From contig JANXYA010000186.1 of the NCBI GenBank assembly GCA_025350345.1, positions 1 to 8,866 of the forward strand: 8,866 nucleotides of DNA, read 5' to 3'. Of this stretch, positions 1 to 6,060 are shown piece after piece. A program made the translations under genes and the position numbers. How positions within the stretch are numbered: position 1 is the first letter of the stretch; each line of letters begins with the position of its first letter. Under the pieces are notes generated by a model. It worked only from the letters and a program-made list of their open reading frames with translations, did not search any database and was not told the DNA's origin. The stretch is from Gammaproteobacteria bacterium (GTDB lineage: Bacteria; Pseudomonadota; Gammaproteobacteria; Steroidobacterales; Steroidobacteraceae).

Positions 1-132
1 CTGCAGCAGGCACAGCTGCGCGTAGTAGGTGCGTTCGCGCATGAACTCGGTGTCCAGGCCGACGGAGTGGTGGGGCGCCATGAGCGCGACGGCGGCGGAG
101 AGCGCGGCGGAATCAGCGATCGGTGCAGGCAA
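1..132 (-). CDS. rnd: Ribonuclease D, 5' end only (partial)
   Basis: RNase D is a DEDD-family 3'-5' exoribonuclease that trims tRNA precursors and other structured RNAs in the cytoplasm. Only the first 44 codons are here; the gene runs off the left edge. The visible peptide contains VGLDTEFMRERTYYAQLCLL, the Exo I motif of RNase D, whose Asp and Glu (DTE) are the first two metal-binding DEDD residues. I chose the TTG at 132-130 as start because an AGGA lies 7 nt upstream and the reading frame gives the usual short N-terminus before the Exo I strand. No ATG in frame would leave a sensible N-terminus, since the only one is about ten residues before DTEF. A second in-frame TTG lies further upstream, before an in-frame TAA. 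The gene is divergent from mpl, with about 50 bp between the starts. The family call is firm; the start is less so. Confidence 0.87.
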   Translation of the reverse strand, partial: MPAPIADSAALSAAVALMAPHHSVGLDTEFMRERTYYAQLCLLQ

Positions 133-148
133 GGTTCGGTCCTGAAGG

Positions 149-172
149 CGCGTGCACTCACGCGTGTACAAT
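149..172. promoter_or_regulatory. Divergent rnd/mpl control region: inverted repeat plus TACAAT
   Basis: The short space between rnd and mpl holds a 6-bp inverted repeat, CGCGTG-CACT-CACGCG (149-164), followed directly by TACAAT (167-172), a 5/6 match to a sigma70 -10 box reading toward mpl. No convincing -35 is visible at 16-18 bp. If the -10 is real, transcription would start only a few bases before the mpl ATG at 183. A CATAAT on the other strand (185-180) could serve rnd, also without a clear -35. This is a motif-level reading and uncertain. Confidence 0.3.
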
Positions 173-182
173 CGCGCTGATT

Positions 183-1598
183 ATGCACGTCCACATCCTC
201 GGCATCTGCGGAACTTTCATGGGCGGCATTGCCGCGATCGGCCGCGCGGCCGGGCACCGGGTCACCGGCTCGGATCGCAACGTCTATCCGCCGATGAGCA
301 CGCAGCTCTCTGCCCTCGGCATCGAGCTGACCGAGGGGTACGAGGCCGGGCAGCTCGATCCGCGGCCCGACATCGTCGTGGTGGGCAACGTGTGCACGCG
401 TGGCATGCCGGTCGTCGAGGCCGTGCTGGAGCGCGGCATTCCCTACACCTCGGGACCCGAATGGCTGGCGCGGGCGGTGCTGGCCGATCGCTGGGTGCTC
501 GCCATCGCAGGCACCCACGGCAAGACGACCACCGCGGCGATGCTGGCGTGGATACTGGAGGAGGCGGGCCTGTCGCCCGGATTCCTGATCGGCGGGATAC
601 CCGGCAATTTCCCGGTCAGCGCGCGGCTCGGGGAGCTGCCGTACTTCGTGATCGAGGCCGACGAATACGACACGGCCTTCTTCGACAAGCGCGCCAAGTT
701 CGTGCACTACCGTCCGCGCACCGTGGTGCTGAACAACCTGGAATACGATCACGCCGACATCTATCCGGACCTCGCGGCCATCGAGTGGCAGTTCCATCAG
801 CTGCTGCGCACCGTGCCCGGGGGCGGGCGCATCCTCGTCAGGGCGGGCGAGGCCAGCCTGGAGCGCGTGCTGCAGAAGGGTTGCTGGAGCGGCGTGGAGC
901 GCTTTGCGCGCAGCGCGGCGGAGCCGCGCACCACCACGACGGACCCGCCGGGCGCGCCGGCCGTCTGGACGGCACAGTTGCCGCCGCAGGGCGATGGCTC
1001 GGAATTCACCGTGCGCCTCGCCGACACGCCCGTCGGCGTGGTGCGCTGGGCGCTGATCGGATTGCACAATGTCGATAACGCCCTGGCTGCGATCAGCGCG
1101 GCGCGCCACGCCGGCGTGACGCCCGAGCGCGCCTGCACGGCGCTGGCGAGTTTCGCCGGCGTGCGCCGGCGGATGGAACTGAAGGGGACGGCCGGCGGCG
1201 TGCGCGTGTACGATGATTTTGCGCATCACCCGACCGCGATCGCGACCACGATCGAGGGCCTGCGCCGGCGCGTGGGAGCCGGGCGCATCGTCGCGGTGCT
1301 CGAGCCGCGCTCCCACACCATGCGCACGGGCGTCCATCGCGACACGCTGGCCGACTCGCTCCGCGACGCGGACAGCGTCTGGCTGTACGCAGGGCCGGAG
1401 CTGGGCTGGGATGCCGCGGCCGCGCTGGCCGGGCTCGGCGCGCGTGCCCACGTGGTTCACGACATGGAGGCACTGCTGGCCGGCCTGCGCGGCGAGCTGC
1501 ACGCGGGCGATCACGCGCTGCTGATGAGCAATGGGGGATTCGGGGGCCTGCACGAGCGTCTGCTCGGCGCGCTCGCGGCGCGCGGCGCCCATGCCTGA
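183..1598 (+). CDS. mpl: UDP-MurNAc:L-Ala-gamma-D-Glu-meso-Dap tripeptide ligase (murein peptide ligase)
   Basis: Mpl is a cytoplasmic ATP-dependent Mur ligase that joins recycled murein tripeptide to UDP-N-acetylmuramic acid, feeding cell-wall turnover products back into peptidoglycan synthesis. The 471-residue protein matches E. coli Mpl along its length. Residues 4-15 (HILGICGTFMGG) form the N-terminal nucleotide-binding start, GTHGKTTT at 110-117 is the ATP P-loop, EADEYD at 158-163 is the central-domain acidic motif, LHNVDN at 294-299 is the Mur ligase His/Asn motif, YDDFAHHPTAI at 343-353 opens the C-terminal domain, and MSNGGFGG (448-455) is the Mpl-typical C-terminus. The ATG at 183 gives MHVHILGICG, matching the family start; an upstream in-frame extension to 123 would add 20 residues with no family support. 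No Shine-Dalgarno is visible. The last 8 bases overlap the next gene. MurC is the paralogous alternative, but the ICGTFMGG and NGGFGG signatures favour Mpl. Confidence 0.96.
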   Translation: MHVHILGICGTFMGGIAAIGRAAGHRVTGSDRNVYPPMSTQLSALGIELTEGYEAGQLDPRPDIVVVGNVCTRGMPVVEAVLERGIPYTSGPEWLARAVLADRWVLAIAGTHGKTTTAAMLAWILEEAGLSPGFLIGGIPGNFPVSARLGELPYFVIEADEYDTAFFDKRAKFVHYRPRTVVLNNLEYDHADIYPDLAAIEWQFHQLLRTVPGGGRILVRAGEASLERVLQKGCWSGVERFARSAAEPRTTTTDPPGAPAVWTAQLPPQGDGSEFTVRLADTPVGVVRWALIGLHNVDNALAAISAARHAGVTPERACTALASFAGVRRRMELKGTAGGVRVYDDFAHHPTAIATTIEGLRRRVGAGRIVAVLEPRSHTMRTGVHRDTLADSLRDADSVWLYAGPELGWDAAAALAGLGARAHVVHDMEALLAGLRGELHAGDHALLMSNGGFGGLHERLLGALAARGAHA

Positions 1599-2178
1599 GC
1601 TGGCCCTGTTCCCGCTCCGTACCGTGCTGTTTCCGGGCGGCCTGCTGCCGCTGCGCATCTTCGAGCCCCGCTACGTCGACATGCTGGGCCGCTGCATGAG
1701 CGAGGGCGGTGAGTTTGGCGTGGTGCTGATCACTGACGGCGCTGAGAGCGGCGCGGTAGCGGCCATGGCCGAGGTCGGCACCACCGCGCGCATCATCGAT
1801 TTCAACACCCTGCCCGACGGACTGCTCGGGCTGATGTGCCGCGGTGCGCGCCGTTTCCGGCTGTGCTCGCGGCGCCAGCAGGGCGATGGCCTGCACCTGG
1901 GCACGATCGAATGGCTTGCCGGTTCGCCGCCGAGCGCGCTGGCGGCGGAGCATCGGCCGGTGGCGCGAGTGCTGGGGCGCGTCCTTAAGGAGCTCGGCGG
2001 CACCGGGCAGCTCCTGCAGGTGAATCTCGATGACGCCGGTTGGGTCGCCGATCGCCTGGCCGAGCTCCTGCCGCTCGAGCGCGCCGTGCAGCAGGAACTG
2101 CTGGAGCTGGATGATCCGCAGGAGCGCATGCGCCGACTGGCGCCGCTGATCGAAGTGCCGGAAGAGCTGCGGGACTGA
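1591..2178 (+). CDS. LON substrate-binding-domain protein (stand-alone LonN)
   Basis: This is a 195-residue protein made of the N-terminal substrate-recognition domain of Lon protease, with no AAA+ or protease domain. The first 30 residues carry the domain signature: LFPLRTVLFPGG followed by PLRIFEPRY at 20-28. Then come the beta-rich body (FGVVLITDG; EVGTTARIIDF) and a helical C-terminus rich in Leu, Glu and Arg. Such stand-alone proteins are common in proteobacteria and their molecular role is not established; binding of unfolded or client proteins is an inference from the domain. The ATG at 1591 lies inside mpl, so the two genes overlap by 8 bases (ATGCCTGA), and no Shine-Dalgarno precedes it, which suggests translational coupling to mpl. 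Length and start fit the family. It converges on cpdA with 29 bp between the stops. Confidence 0.88.
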   Translation: MPELALFPLRTVLFPGGLLPLRIFEPRYVDMLGRCMSEGGEFGVVLITDGAESGAVAAMAEVGTTARIIDFNTLPDGLLGLMCRGARRFRLCSRRQQGDGLHLGTIEWLAGSPPSALAAEHRPVARVLGRVLKELGGTGQLLQVNLDDAGWVADRLAELLPLERAVQQELLELDDPQERMRRLAPLIEVPEELRD

Positions 2179-2182
2179 GGCA

Positions 2183-2196
2183 CCCGCGCCTGCGGG
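2183..2196. terminator. Small GC hairpin between convergent genes
   Basis: In the 29-bp gap between two convergent stop codons, CCCGC (2183-2187) pairs with GCGGG (2192-2196) across a GCCT tetraloop. There is no T-run on either side, so this is at best a weak or factor-assisted bidirectional terminator. It is listed because of its position. Confidence 0.25.
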
Positions 2197-2207
2197 CCCG
2201 GGCAGCC

Positions 2208-3002
2208 CTAGCCGCCGACGGCGTGCCGGACCGAGTTCGCGCCCGACTGATGGGGTACGCGCAGGACCTCGGTGTCGAGGCTCCCGTTCGGATGCAGGCA
2301 GAGGCGCCGGTATCCGGGCAGGCTCGGGTCGATCGCGAACTGATCCGCGTGCGGCAGGAACTGCGCGCAGGTCGAGGGCGCGGCCAGCAGGCGCACGCCC
2401 TTGCGATGGGTGTCGAAGCTCTGGTGCACGTGGCCCCAGACGATCGCGCGCAATTGCGGGTGGCGATCGGTCACGGCGAAGAACTCATCGGCGTTCTGCA
2501 ACCCGACGGAATCGATCCAGCGGCTGCCCATGCGGACCGGATGGTGGTGCAGGCCGAGGAGCACGTGCCGCTCGCCGGCACCCGCCAGGTTCGCATCCAG
2601 TCGCGCCAGCTCGGCCGCGCTCACGCGTCCGTGCGCCTGACCGGCCACGCAGCTGTCCACCATCACGATGCGCCAGGCGCCCAGGTCATGGAAACCCCCG
2701 ACCTGAAATGGCGCACCCGCCAGTTCCCGGCGCATGAGCTCCGCATCGTCATGGTTGCCGGGCAGGCACCAGACGGGCTTGCCCAGATCGCCAAACAGCT
2801 CGCGCACGACCGCATAGCCGCCGGGATCGTCGTTGACCAGGTCGCCGGTCAGCAGCAGGGCATCGGCGTTCCAGTGGTGCGCCCGGGCGTGACGCAGCAC
2901 GTTCTGGAGCGAGGCGCGCGTGACGATGCCGCGCAGGGCACCGTCGGCCTGCGCCACGAGGTGCGGGTCGGTGAACTGCAGCAGGCGAATATCGTCGTTC
3001 AT
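2208..3002 (-). CDS. cpdA: 3',5'-cyclic AMP phosphodiesterase (class III metallophosphoesterase)
   Basis: CpdA (Icc) hydrolyses cAMP to AMP in the cytoplasm with a two-metal centre, and so limits cAMP-CRP signalling. The 264-residue protein follows the E. coli CpdA pattern. TDPHL at 11-15 supplies the first Asp and His, TGDLVND at 52-58 the bridging Asp, GNHD at 82-85 the Asn and His, LHHHP at 151-155 the next His, and GHVHQ at 190-194 the last two His. The tail motif APSTCAQFLPH (208-218) matches the CpdA substrate-end motif (PSTCVQFKPH in E. coli) and separates it from generic metallophosphoesterases. I chose the ATG at 3002 (MNDDIRLLQFTD). The frame stays open to an ATG at 3011 and a GTG at 3023, and no strong Shine-Dalgarno decides between them. 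It lies 163 bp downstream of ahcY on the same strand, behind a candidate terminator, so it may be transcribed separately. Confidence 0.9.
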   Translation of the reverse strand: MNDDIRLLQFTDPHLVAQADGALRGIVTRASLQNVLRHARAHHWNADALLLTGDLVNDDPGGYAVVRELFGDLGKPVWCLPGNHDDAELMRRELAGAPFQVGGFHDLGAWRIVMVDSCVAGQAHGRVSAAELARLDANLAGAGERHVLLGLHHHPVRMGSRWIDSVGLQNADEFFAVTDRHPQLRAIVWGHVHQSFDTHRKGVRLLAAPSTCAQFLPHADQFAIDPSLPGYRRLCLHPNGSLDTEVLRVPHQSGANSVRHAVGG

Positions 3003-3015
3003 TGCGCCCATGTTA

Positions 3016-3034
3016 CCGGCCACACCACGGCCGG
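3016..3034 (-). repeat. Inverted repeat at the cpdA start
   Basis: CCGGCC (3016-3021) and GGCCGG (3029-3034) form a 6-bp inverted repeat with a 7-nt spacer just upstream of the candidate cpdA start codons. In the RNA it would be a short hairpin ending 4 nt before the ATG at 3011, so it could affect translation or act as an operator. It could also be chance in GC-rich DNA. Confidence 0.3.
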
Positions 3035-3126
3035 CAGGTGATCTGCTTCAACTTCGCGGAACCCATGCTGGATGGGACTGCCGACGCGCTCCACAGTTCT
3101 GAAGGTATAGCCGCCGATGATGTTAA

Positions 3127-3145
3127 ACAGCCGCCGGACGGCTGT
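3127..3145 (-). terminator. Candidate rho-independent terminator of ahcY
   Basis: About 20 bp past the ahcY stop, read on the minus strand, ACAGCCG-TCCGG-CGGCTGT forms a perfect 7-bp stem with a 5-nt loop, followed by TTTAACAT. The T-tract is short, so termination may be partial and allow some read-through into cpdA. Confidence 0.5.
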
Positions 3146-3165
3146 CGCAAAGCGGCATCAGTTCA

Positions 3166-4587
3166 TCAATAACGGTAATGATCGGGTTTGTACGGGCCCT
3201 GCCGATCAACGCCGATGTAGCGCGCCTGGCGGTCGCTCAGCTCGGTGAGCTGGGCGTTGAGCCGCACCAGCTGGAGCTTTGCCACCTTCTCGTCGAGCAG
3301 CTTCGGCAGCACGTGCACGCCCACCGCGTACTGCGTGTGATGCGCCCACAGTTCGATCTGCGCCAGCACCTGGTTGGCAAAGGAGCTGCTCATCACATAA
3401 CTCGGGTGGCCGGTGCCGCAGCCCAGGTTCACGAGCCGCCCCTCGGCCAGCAGGATGAGGCGCTTGCCGTCGGGAAAGATGACGTGATCGACCTGCGGCT
3501 TGATGTTCTCCCACGGATAGGCCTTGAGGGAGGCGCAGTCGATCTCATTGTCGAAGTGGCCGATGTTGCAGACGATCGCGTTGTTCTTCATGCGCACCAT
3601 GTGCTCGTGCGTGAGCACGTGCAGGTTGCCGGTGGCGGTCACGAATATGTCGGCCTTGTCGGCCGCATAGTCCATGGTCACCACGCGGTAGCCCTCCATC
3701 GCCGCCTGCAGGGCGCAGATCGGGTCGATCTCGGTGACCCAGACCTGGGCCGAGAGCGCGCGCAGCGCCTGCGCCGAGCCCTTGCCGACATCGCCGTAGC
3801 CGGCGACCACCGCGATCTTGCCGGCGATCATCACGTCGGTGGCGCGCTTGATGCCATCGACGAGCGACTCGCGGCAGCCGTAGAGATTGTCGAACTTGCT
3901 CTTGGTCACCGAGTCATTGACGTTGATCGCGGGGAAGGCGAGCTCGCCATCACGGGCCATTTGGTAGAGGCGCTTCACGCCGGTCGTGGTCTCCTCGGAT
4001 ACGCCGCGGATCGCCTTCAGGCGCGTGGAATACCAGCGCGGATCGCGCTTGAGCGTGGCGAGGATCGAGGCGAACAGCGCGGTCTCCTCTTCGCTCCCGG
4101 GGTGATGCAGCACGCTGGGATCCTGCTCCGCCTTGGTGCCCAGGTGCAGCAGCAGCGTGGCATCGCCGCCGTCATCGAGGATCAGGTTGGAGTGGGCGCC
4201 GTTCGGCCACTCGAAGATCCGGTGCGTAAAATCCCAGTACTGCTCGAGCGTTTCGCCCTTGTAGGCGTACACGGCCGTGCCCTGCGCGGCGATGGCCGCG
4301 GCGGCATGATCCTGGGTGGAGAAGATATTGCACGAGGCCCAGCGCACCTCGGCACCGAGCGCCTGGAGCGTCTCGATCAGCACCGCAGTCTGGATCGTCA
4401 TGTGGAGCGAGCCGGTGATGCGTGCGCCGCGCAGCGGCTGGAGCGGCGCAAATTCCTCGCGGATGGCCATCAGTCCGGGCATCTCGGTCTCCGCGATGGC
4501 GATCTCCTTGCGGCCCCAGTCGGCGAGCCCAAGGTCGGCCACGCGGTAATCGCGGCTCTCGGTGACGGGTCTAATGGTGGCGTTCAT
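3166..4587 (-). CDS. ahcY: Adenosylhomocysteinase (S-adenosyl-L-homocysteine hydrolase)
   Basis: This cytoplasmic NAD-dependent tetrameric enzyme splits S-adenosylhomocysteine, the inhibitory by-product of methyltransferases, into adenosine and homocysteine. The 473-residue protein shows the N-terminal DYRVADLGLADWGRKEI (residues 13-29), the substrate segment around ITGSLHMTIQTAVLIETL (57-74), the about 40-residue insertion typical of proteobacterial and plant-type enzymes (roughly 150-190), NVNDSVTKSKFDN (222-234), the NAD-binding GYGDVGKG (263-270) and the C-terminal PYKPDHYRY (465-473), whose Lys and Tyr reach the partner subunit's cofactor. I chose the ATG at 4587 (MNATIRPV). A GTG at 4599 is in frame but overlaps the AAGGAG ribosome binding site, which sits 11 nt before the ATG. 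The gene follows metK, completing the SAM cycle, and has an SAH riboswitch in its leader. Older literature calls it sahH. Confidence 0.97.
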   Translation of the reverse strand: MNATIRPVTESRDYRVADLGLADWGRKEIAIAETEMPGLMAIREEFAPLQPLRGARITGSLHMTIQTAVLIETLQALGAEVRWASCNIFSTQDHAAAAIAAQGTAVYAYKGETLEQYWDFTHRIFEWPNGAHSNLILDDGGDATLLLHLGTKAEQDPSVLHHPGSEEETALFASILATLKRDPRWYSTRLKAIRGVSEETTTGVKRLYQMARDGELAFPAINVNDSVTKSKFDNLYGCRESLVDGIKRATDVMIAGKIAVVAGYGDVGKGSAQALRALSAQVWVTEIDPICALQAAMEGYRVVTMDYAADKADIFVTATGNLHVLTHEHMVRMKNNAIVCNIGHFDNEIDCASLKAYPWENIKPQVDHVIFPDGKRLILLAEGRLVNLGCGTGHPSYVMSSSFANQVLAQIELWAHHTQYAVGVHVLPKLLDEKVAKLQLVRLNAQLTELSDRQARYIGVDRQGPYKPDHYRY

Positions 4588-4597
4588 GGCGTCTGGC

Positions 4598-4625
4598 ACT
4601 CCTTAAGTTCAATAGCTAAGGTAGT
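4598..4625 (-). promoter_or_regulatory. Shine-Dalgarno-masking helix (riboswitch expression platform) of ahcY
   Basis: Directly after the riboswitch aptamer, ACTACCTTA (4625-4617) can pair with TAAGGAGT (4605-4598), giving 8 base pairs with one bulged A and an 11-nt loop. The second arm contains the AAGGAG ribosome binding site of ahcY, so this helix would hide it. The masking arm begins at the last aptamer base, so ligand binding and masking could compete. This fits the known behaviour of SAH riboswitches, which switch ahcY on when SAH is bound. The pairing is seen; the switching is inferred. Confidence 0.65.
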
Positions 4626-4700
4626 GAGCGCCGTTGGCTTCATAGCCACGATGCGCCAAGCCTGGCAGAGCAATCCTCTGTCGCAACGCTCCTTGGCGCA
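4625..4700 (-). ncRNA. SAH riboswitch aptamer upstream of ahcY
   Basis: Read on the minus strand, TGCGCCAAG (4700-4692) pairs perfectly with CTTGGCGCA (4660-4652) to form P1. Inside lie the conserved GGAGCGTTGCGAC, a CAGAG/CTCTG hairpin (4680-4676 with 4670-4666) and CCAGGC just before the closing P1 strand. After P1 comes a hairpin TGGCT-ATGA-AGCCA (4648-4635), then AACGGCGCTCA, whose CGCTC (4630-4626) can pair back to GAGCG (4691-4687) as the pseudoknot. This order and these conserved blocks match the published SAH riboswitch class, which senses S-adenosylhomocysteine upstream of ahcY in beta- and gammaproteobacteria. The position immediately in front of ahcY agrees. Confidence 0.92.
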
Positions 4701-4704
4701 CCGG

Positions 4705-4723
4705 CGTGCGGGCGGCCCGCACG
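4705..4723 (-). repeat. GC-rich hairpin between metK and the riboswitch
   Basis: CGTGCGGG (4723-4716) and CCCGCACG (4712-4705) form a perfect 8-bp stem with a 3-nt loop. It lies 27 bases past the metK stop and 4 bases before riboswitch P1. No T-tract follows, so a classic terminator is unlikely. It may protect the 3' end of metK mRNA, or form a 5' stem of the ahcY transcript if that starts near 4729. Confidence 0.5.
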
Positions 4724-4735
4724 TCGATGGATGAA

Positions 4736-4741
4736 ATTATA
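4736..4741 (-). promoter_or_regulatory. Perfect TATAAT -10 box for ahcY
   Basis: Nine bases after the metK stop codon, the minus strand reads TATAAT, a perfect sigma70 -10 box, in otherwise GC-rich DNA. The -35 region would fall in the end of metK and is poor, with nothing close to TTGACA at 16-18 bp and no extended TGn. A start near 4729 would give a leader of about 140 nt holding the hairpin, the SAH aptamer and the masking helix. Co-transcription from metK remains possible. Confidence 0.5.
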
Positions 4742-4749
4742 CCCCAGGA

Positions 4750-5937
4750 CTAGCGCTCTTTGGCTACCCGGCGCGCCATTCTGCGACCGGCGGCCGCCAG
4801 GGCCTCGGCCCGGTCCGTTCGTTCCCAGGTGAAGCCCGGCTCCTCGCGGCCGAAGTGGCCGTAGGCGGCCGTCTGCAGGTAAATCGGCCGCGCCAGATCG
4901 AGCATCACGCGCAGGCCGTAGGGCGTGAGGTCGAAATGGCGGCGCACCAGCTCGGTCAGCTGTTCGCGCGACAGTGCGCTGGTGCCGAAGGCATCCACCA
5001 TGATCGAAGTCGGTTCGGCGACGCCGATCGCGTAGGACACCTGCACCTCGCAGCGCTCGGCGATGCCGGCGGCGACCAGGTTCTTGGCCACATAGCGTGC
5101 CGCGTAGGCGGCCGAGCGGTCGACCTTCGAAGGATCCTTGCCGGAAAACGCGCCGCCGCCGTGGCGCGCAAAGCCGCCGTAGGTGTCGACGATGATCTTG
5201 CGGCCGGTGAGCCCGCAATCGCCGACAGGGCCGCCGACCACGAAGCGGCCGGTCGGATTGATATGGTACTGCGTGTGCTTGTCGAGCCAGCGCCTGGGCA
5301 GCACCGGCTTGATGATCTCCTCCATCACCGCCTCGCGCAGCTGCTTCGTGGAGACCTCGTTGCTGTGCTGGGTGGAAAGCACGACCGCCTCGATGCCCAC
5401 AGGCCGATCGTTTTCGTAGCGCAGGGTAACCTGGCTCTTGGCGTCCGGTCGCAGCCAGGGGAGCCGTCCGCGCTTGCGCACCTGCGCCTGGCGCTTGACG
5501 AGGCCGTGGGCCAGCGTGATCGGCGCCGGCATCAGCACTTTCGTTTCATTGGTGGCGTAACCGAACATCAGGCCCTGATCGCCCGCCCCCTGGCGGCGCT
5601 TGGACCTGCGATCGTCGCCCCTGGCGATATCGGGGGACTGCTTGCCGATGATGTTGAGCACGCTGCAGCTGGCGCCGTCGAAACCCATGTCGGAGCTGTT
5701 GTAGCCGATGCCCAGCACGGTGCGGCGCACCAGTGCCTCCAGATCGATCCAGGCGGAAGTCGTCACTTCGCCCGCCACGATGACCACGCCGGTCTTGACC
5801 AGCGTCTCGCAGGCCACGCGGCCGCCCGGATCGAGGCTGAGAATGGCATCCAGCACGGCGTCGGAAATCTGGTCCGCGACCTTGTCCGGATGGCCCTCCG
5901 ATACCGATTCCGACGTGAACAGGAAGCTGTTGGACAT
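4750..5937 (-). CDS. metK: Methionine adenosyltransferase (S-adenosylmethionine synthetase)
   Basis: MetK is a cytoplasmic tetrameric enzyme that makes S-adenosylmethionine from methionine and ATP, releasing phosphate and pyrophosphate. The 395-residue protein follows E. coli MetK closely: FTSESVSEGHPDK (7-19, with the catalytic His in HPDK), GAGDQGLMFGY (117-127, signature 1), PDAKSQVT (164-171), the STQHS strand (188-192), GDCGLTGRKIIVDTYGG (239-255) and GGGAFSGKD (260-268, signature 2). I chose the ATG at 5937 (MSNSFLFTSESV). An in-frame GTG at 5949 would add four residues without family support, and neither start has a clear Shine-Dalgarno. An unusual point is a very basic stretch, DDRRSKRRQ (108-116), just before signature 1, where E. 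coli has an acidic/neutral loop. The gene lies upstream of ahcY on the same strand. Confidence 0.97.
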   Translation of the reverse strand: MSNSFLFTSESVSEGHPDKVADQISDAVLDAILSLDPGGRVACETLVKTGVVIVAGEVTTSAWIDLEALVRRTVLGIGYNSSDMGFDGASCSVLNIIGKQSPDIARGDDRRSKRRQGAGDQGLMFGYATNETKVLMPAPITLAHGLVKRQAQVRKRGRLPWLRPDAKSQVTLRYENDRPVGIEAVVLSTQHSNEVSTKQLREAVMEEIIKPVLPRRWLDKHTQYHINPTGRFVVGGPVGDCGLTGRKIIVDTYGGFARHGGGAFSGKDPSKVDRSAAYAARYVAKNLVAAGIAERCEVQVSYAIGVAEPTSIMVDAFGTSALSREQLTELVRRHFDLTPYGLRVMLDLARPIYLQTAAYGHFGREEPGFTWERTDRAEALAAAGRRMARRVAKER

Positions 5938-5967
5938 GGTGCAGGTCACGGCTGGGAAGGGGGCGGC

Positions 5968-5996
5968 AGTATAGCCAGCGGTGGCCGCCGACTAAA
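5968..5996 (-). promoter_or_regulatory. sigma70-like promoter of metK
   Basis: On the minus strand TTTAGT (5996-5991) and TATACT (5973-5968) are separated by exactly 17 bp. The -10 matches 5 of 6 consensus bases; the -35 is weak. Transcription would start near 5961, leaving only about 24 nt before the metK ATG, too short for any known SAM riboswitch. Confidence 0.55.
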
Positions 5997-5998
5997 GC

Positions 5999-6036
5999 TG
6001 CGCCGCACGGATCGCTGTAAGGATCCGTGCGGCGCA
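5999..6036 (-). terminator. Long perfect hairpin, likely terminator of the Gly/Ala-rich protein gene
   Basis: Bases 5999-6013 and 6022-6036 form a perfect 15-bp stem (arms TGCGCCGCACGGATC and its complement) with an 8-nt loop. It lies about 25 bp beyond the stop of the upstream gene and ends three bases before the metK -35 box. On the minus strand it is followed by GCTTTAG, a poor T-tract. The length and perfection of the stem make a role in ending or protecting the upstream mRNA likely. On the plus strand no T-run follows. Confidence 0.6.
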
Positions 6037-6041
6037 TCGAT

Positions 6042-6056
6042 CCGGCCTACGGCCGG
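6042..6056 (-). repeat. Second small hairpin after the Gly/Ala-rich protein gene
   Basis: CCGGCC-TAC-GGCCGG (the spacer is GTA on the minus strand) forms a 6-bp stem with a 3-nt loop, four bases after the stop codon and six bases before the larger 15-bp hairpin. The two together look like a tandem 3'-end structure; no T-tract is present. Confidence 0.4.
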
Positions 6057-6060
6057 TCGT

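Noticed and set aside
1093..1953. Minus-strand open frame opposite the end of mpl and the LON-domain gene
   Set aside because: Arg/Ala-rich composition typical of a reverse-strand shadow in GC-rich DNA; both opposite genes are well supported.
3065..3172. Small plus-strand frame of 35 codons between cpdA and ahcY
   Set aside because: No ribosome binding site and it runs through the ahcY terminator hairpin and over the ahcY stop; likely chance.
4588..4599. GTG start of ahcY four codons upstream
   Set aside because: The AAGGAG ribosome binding site overlaps this GTG, so it cannot serve it; the spacing suits the ATG at 4587, though it is rather long at 11 nt.
3178..4734. Long plus-strand open frame (518 codons) opposite ahcY
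   Set aside because: It is antisense to a certain gene; its His/Gly/Arg/Asp/Val-rich composition reflects GC-rich codon positions of ahcY read backwards, and it has no recognisable domain.
5938..5961. Possible SAM-sensing riboswitch in front of metK
   Set aside because: The predicted leader is only about 24 nt and shows no aptamer motifs; the large hairpin lies upstream of the promoter.
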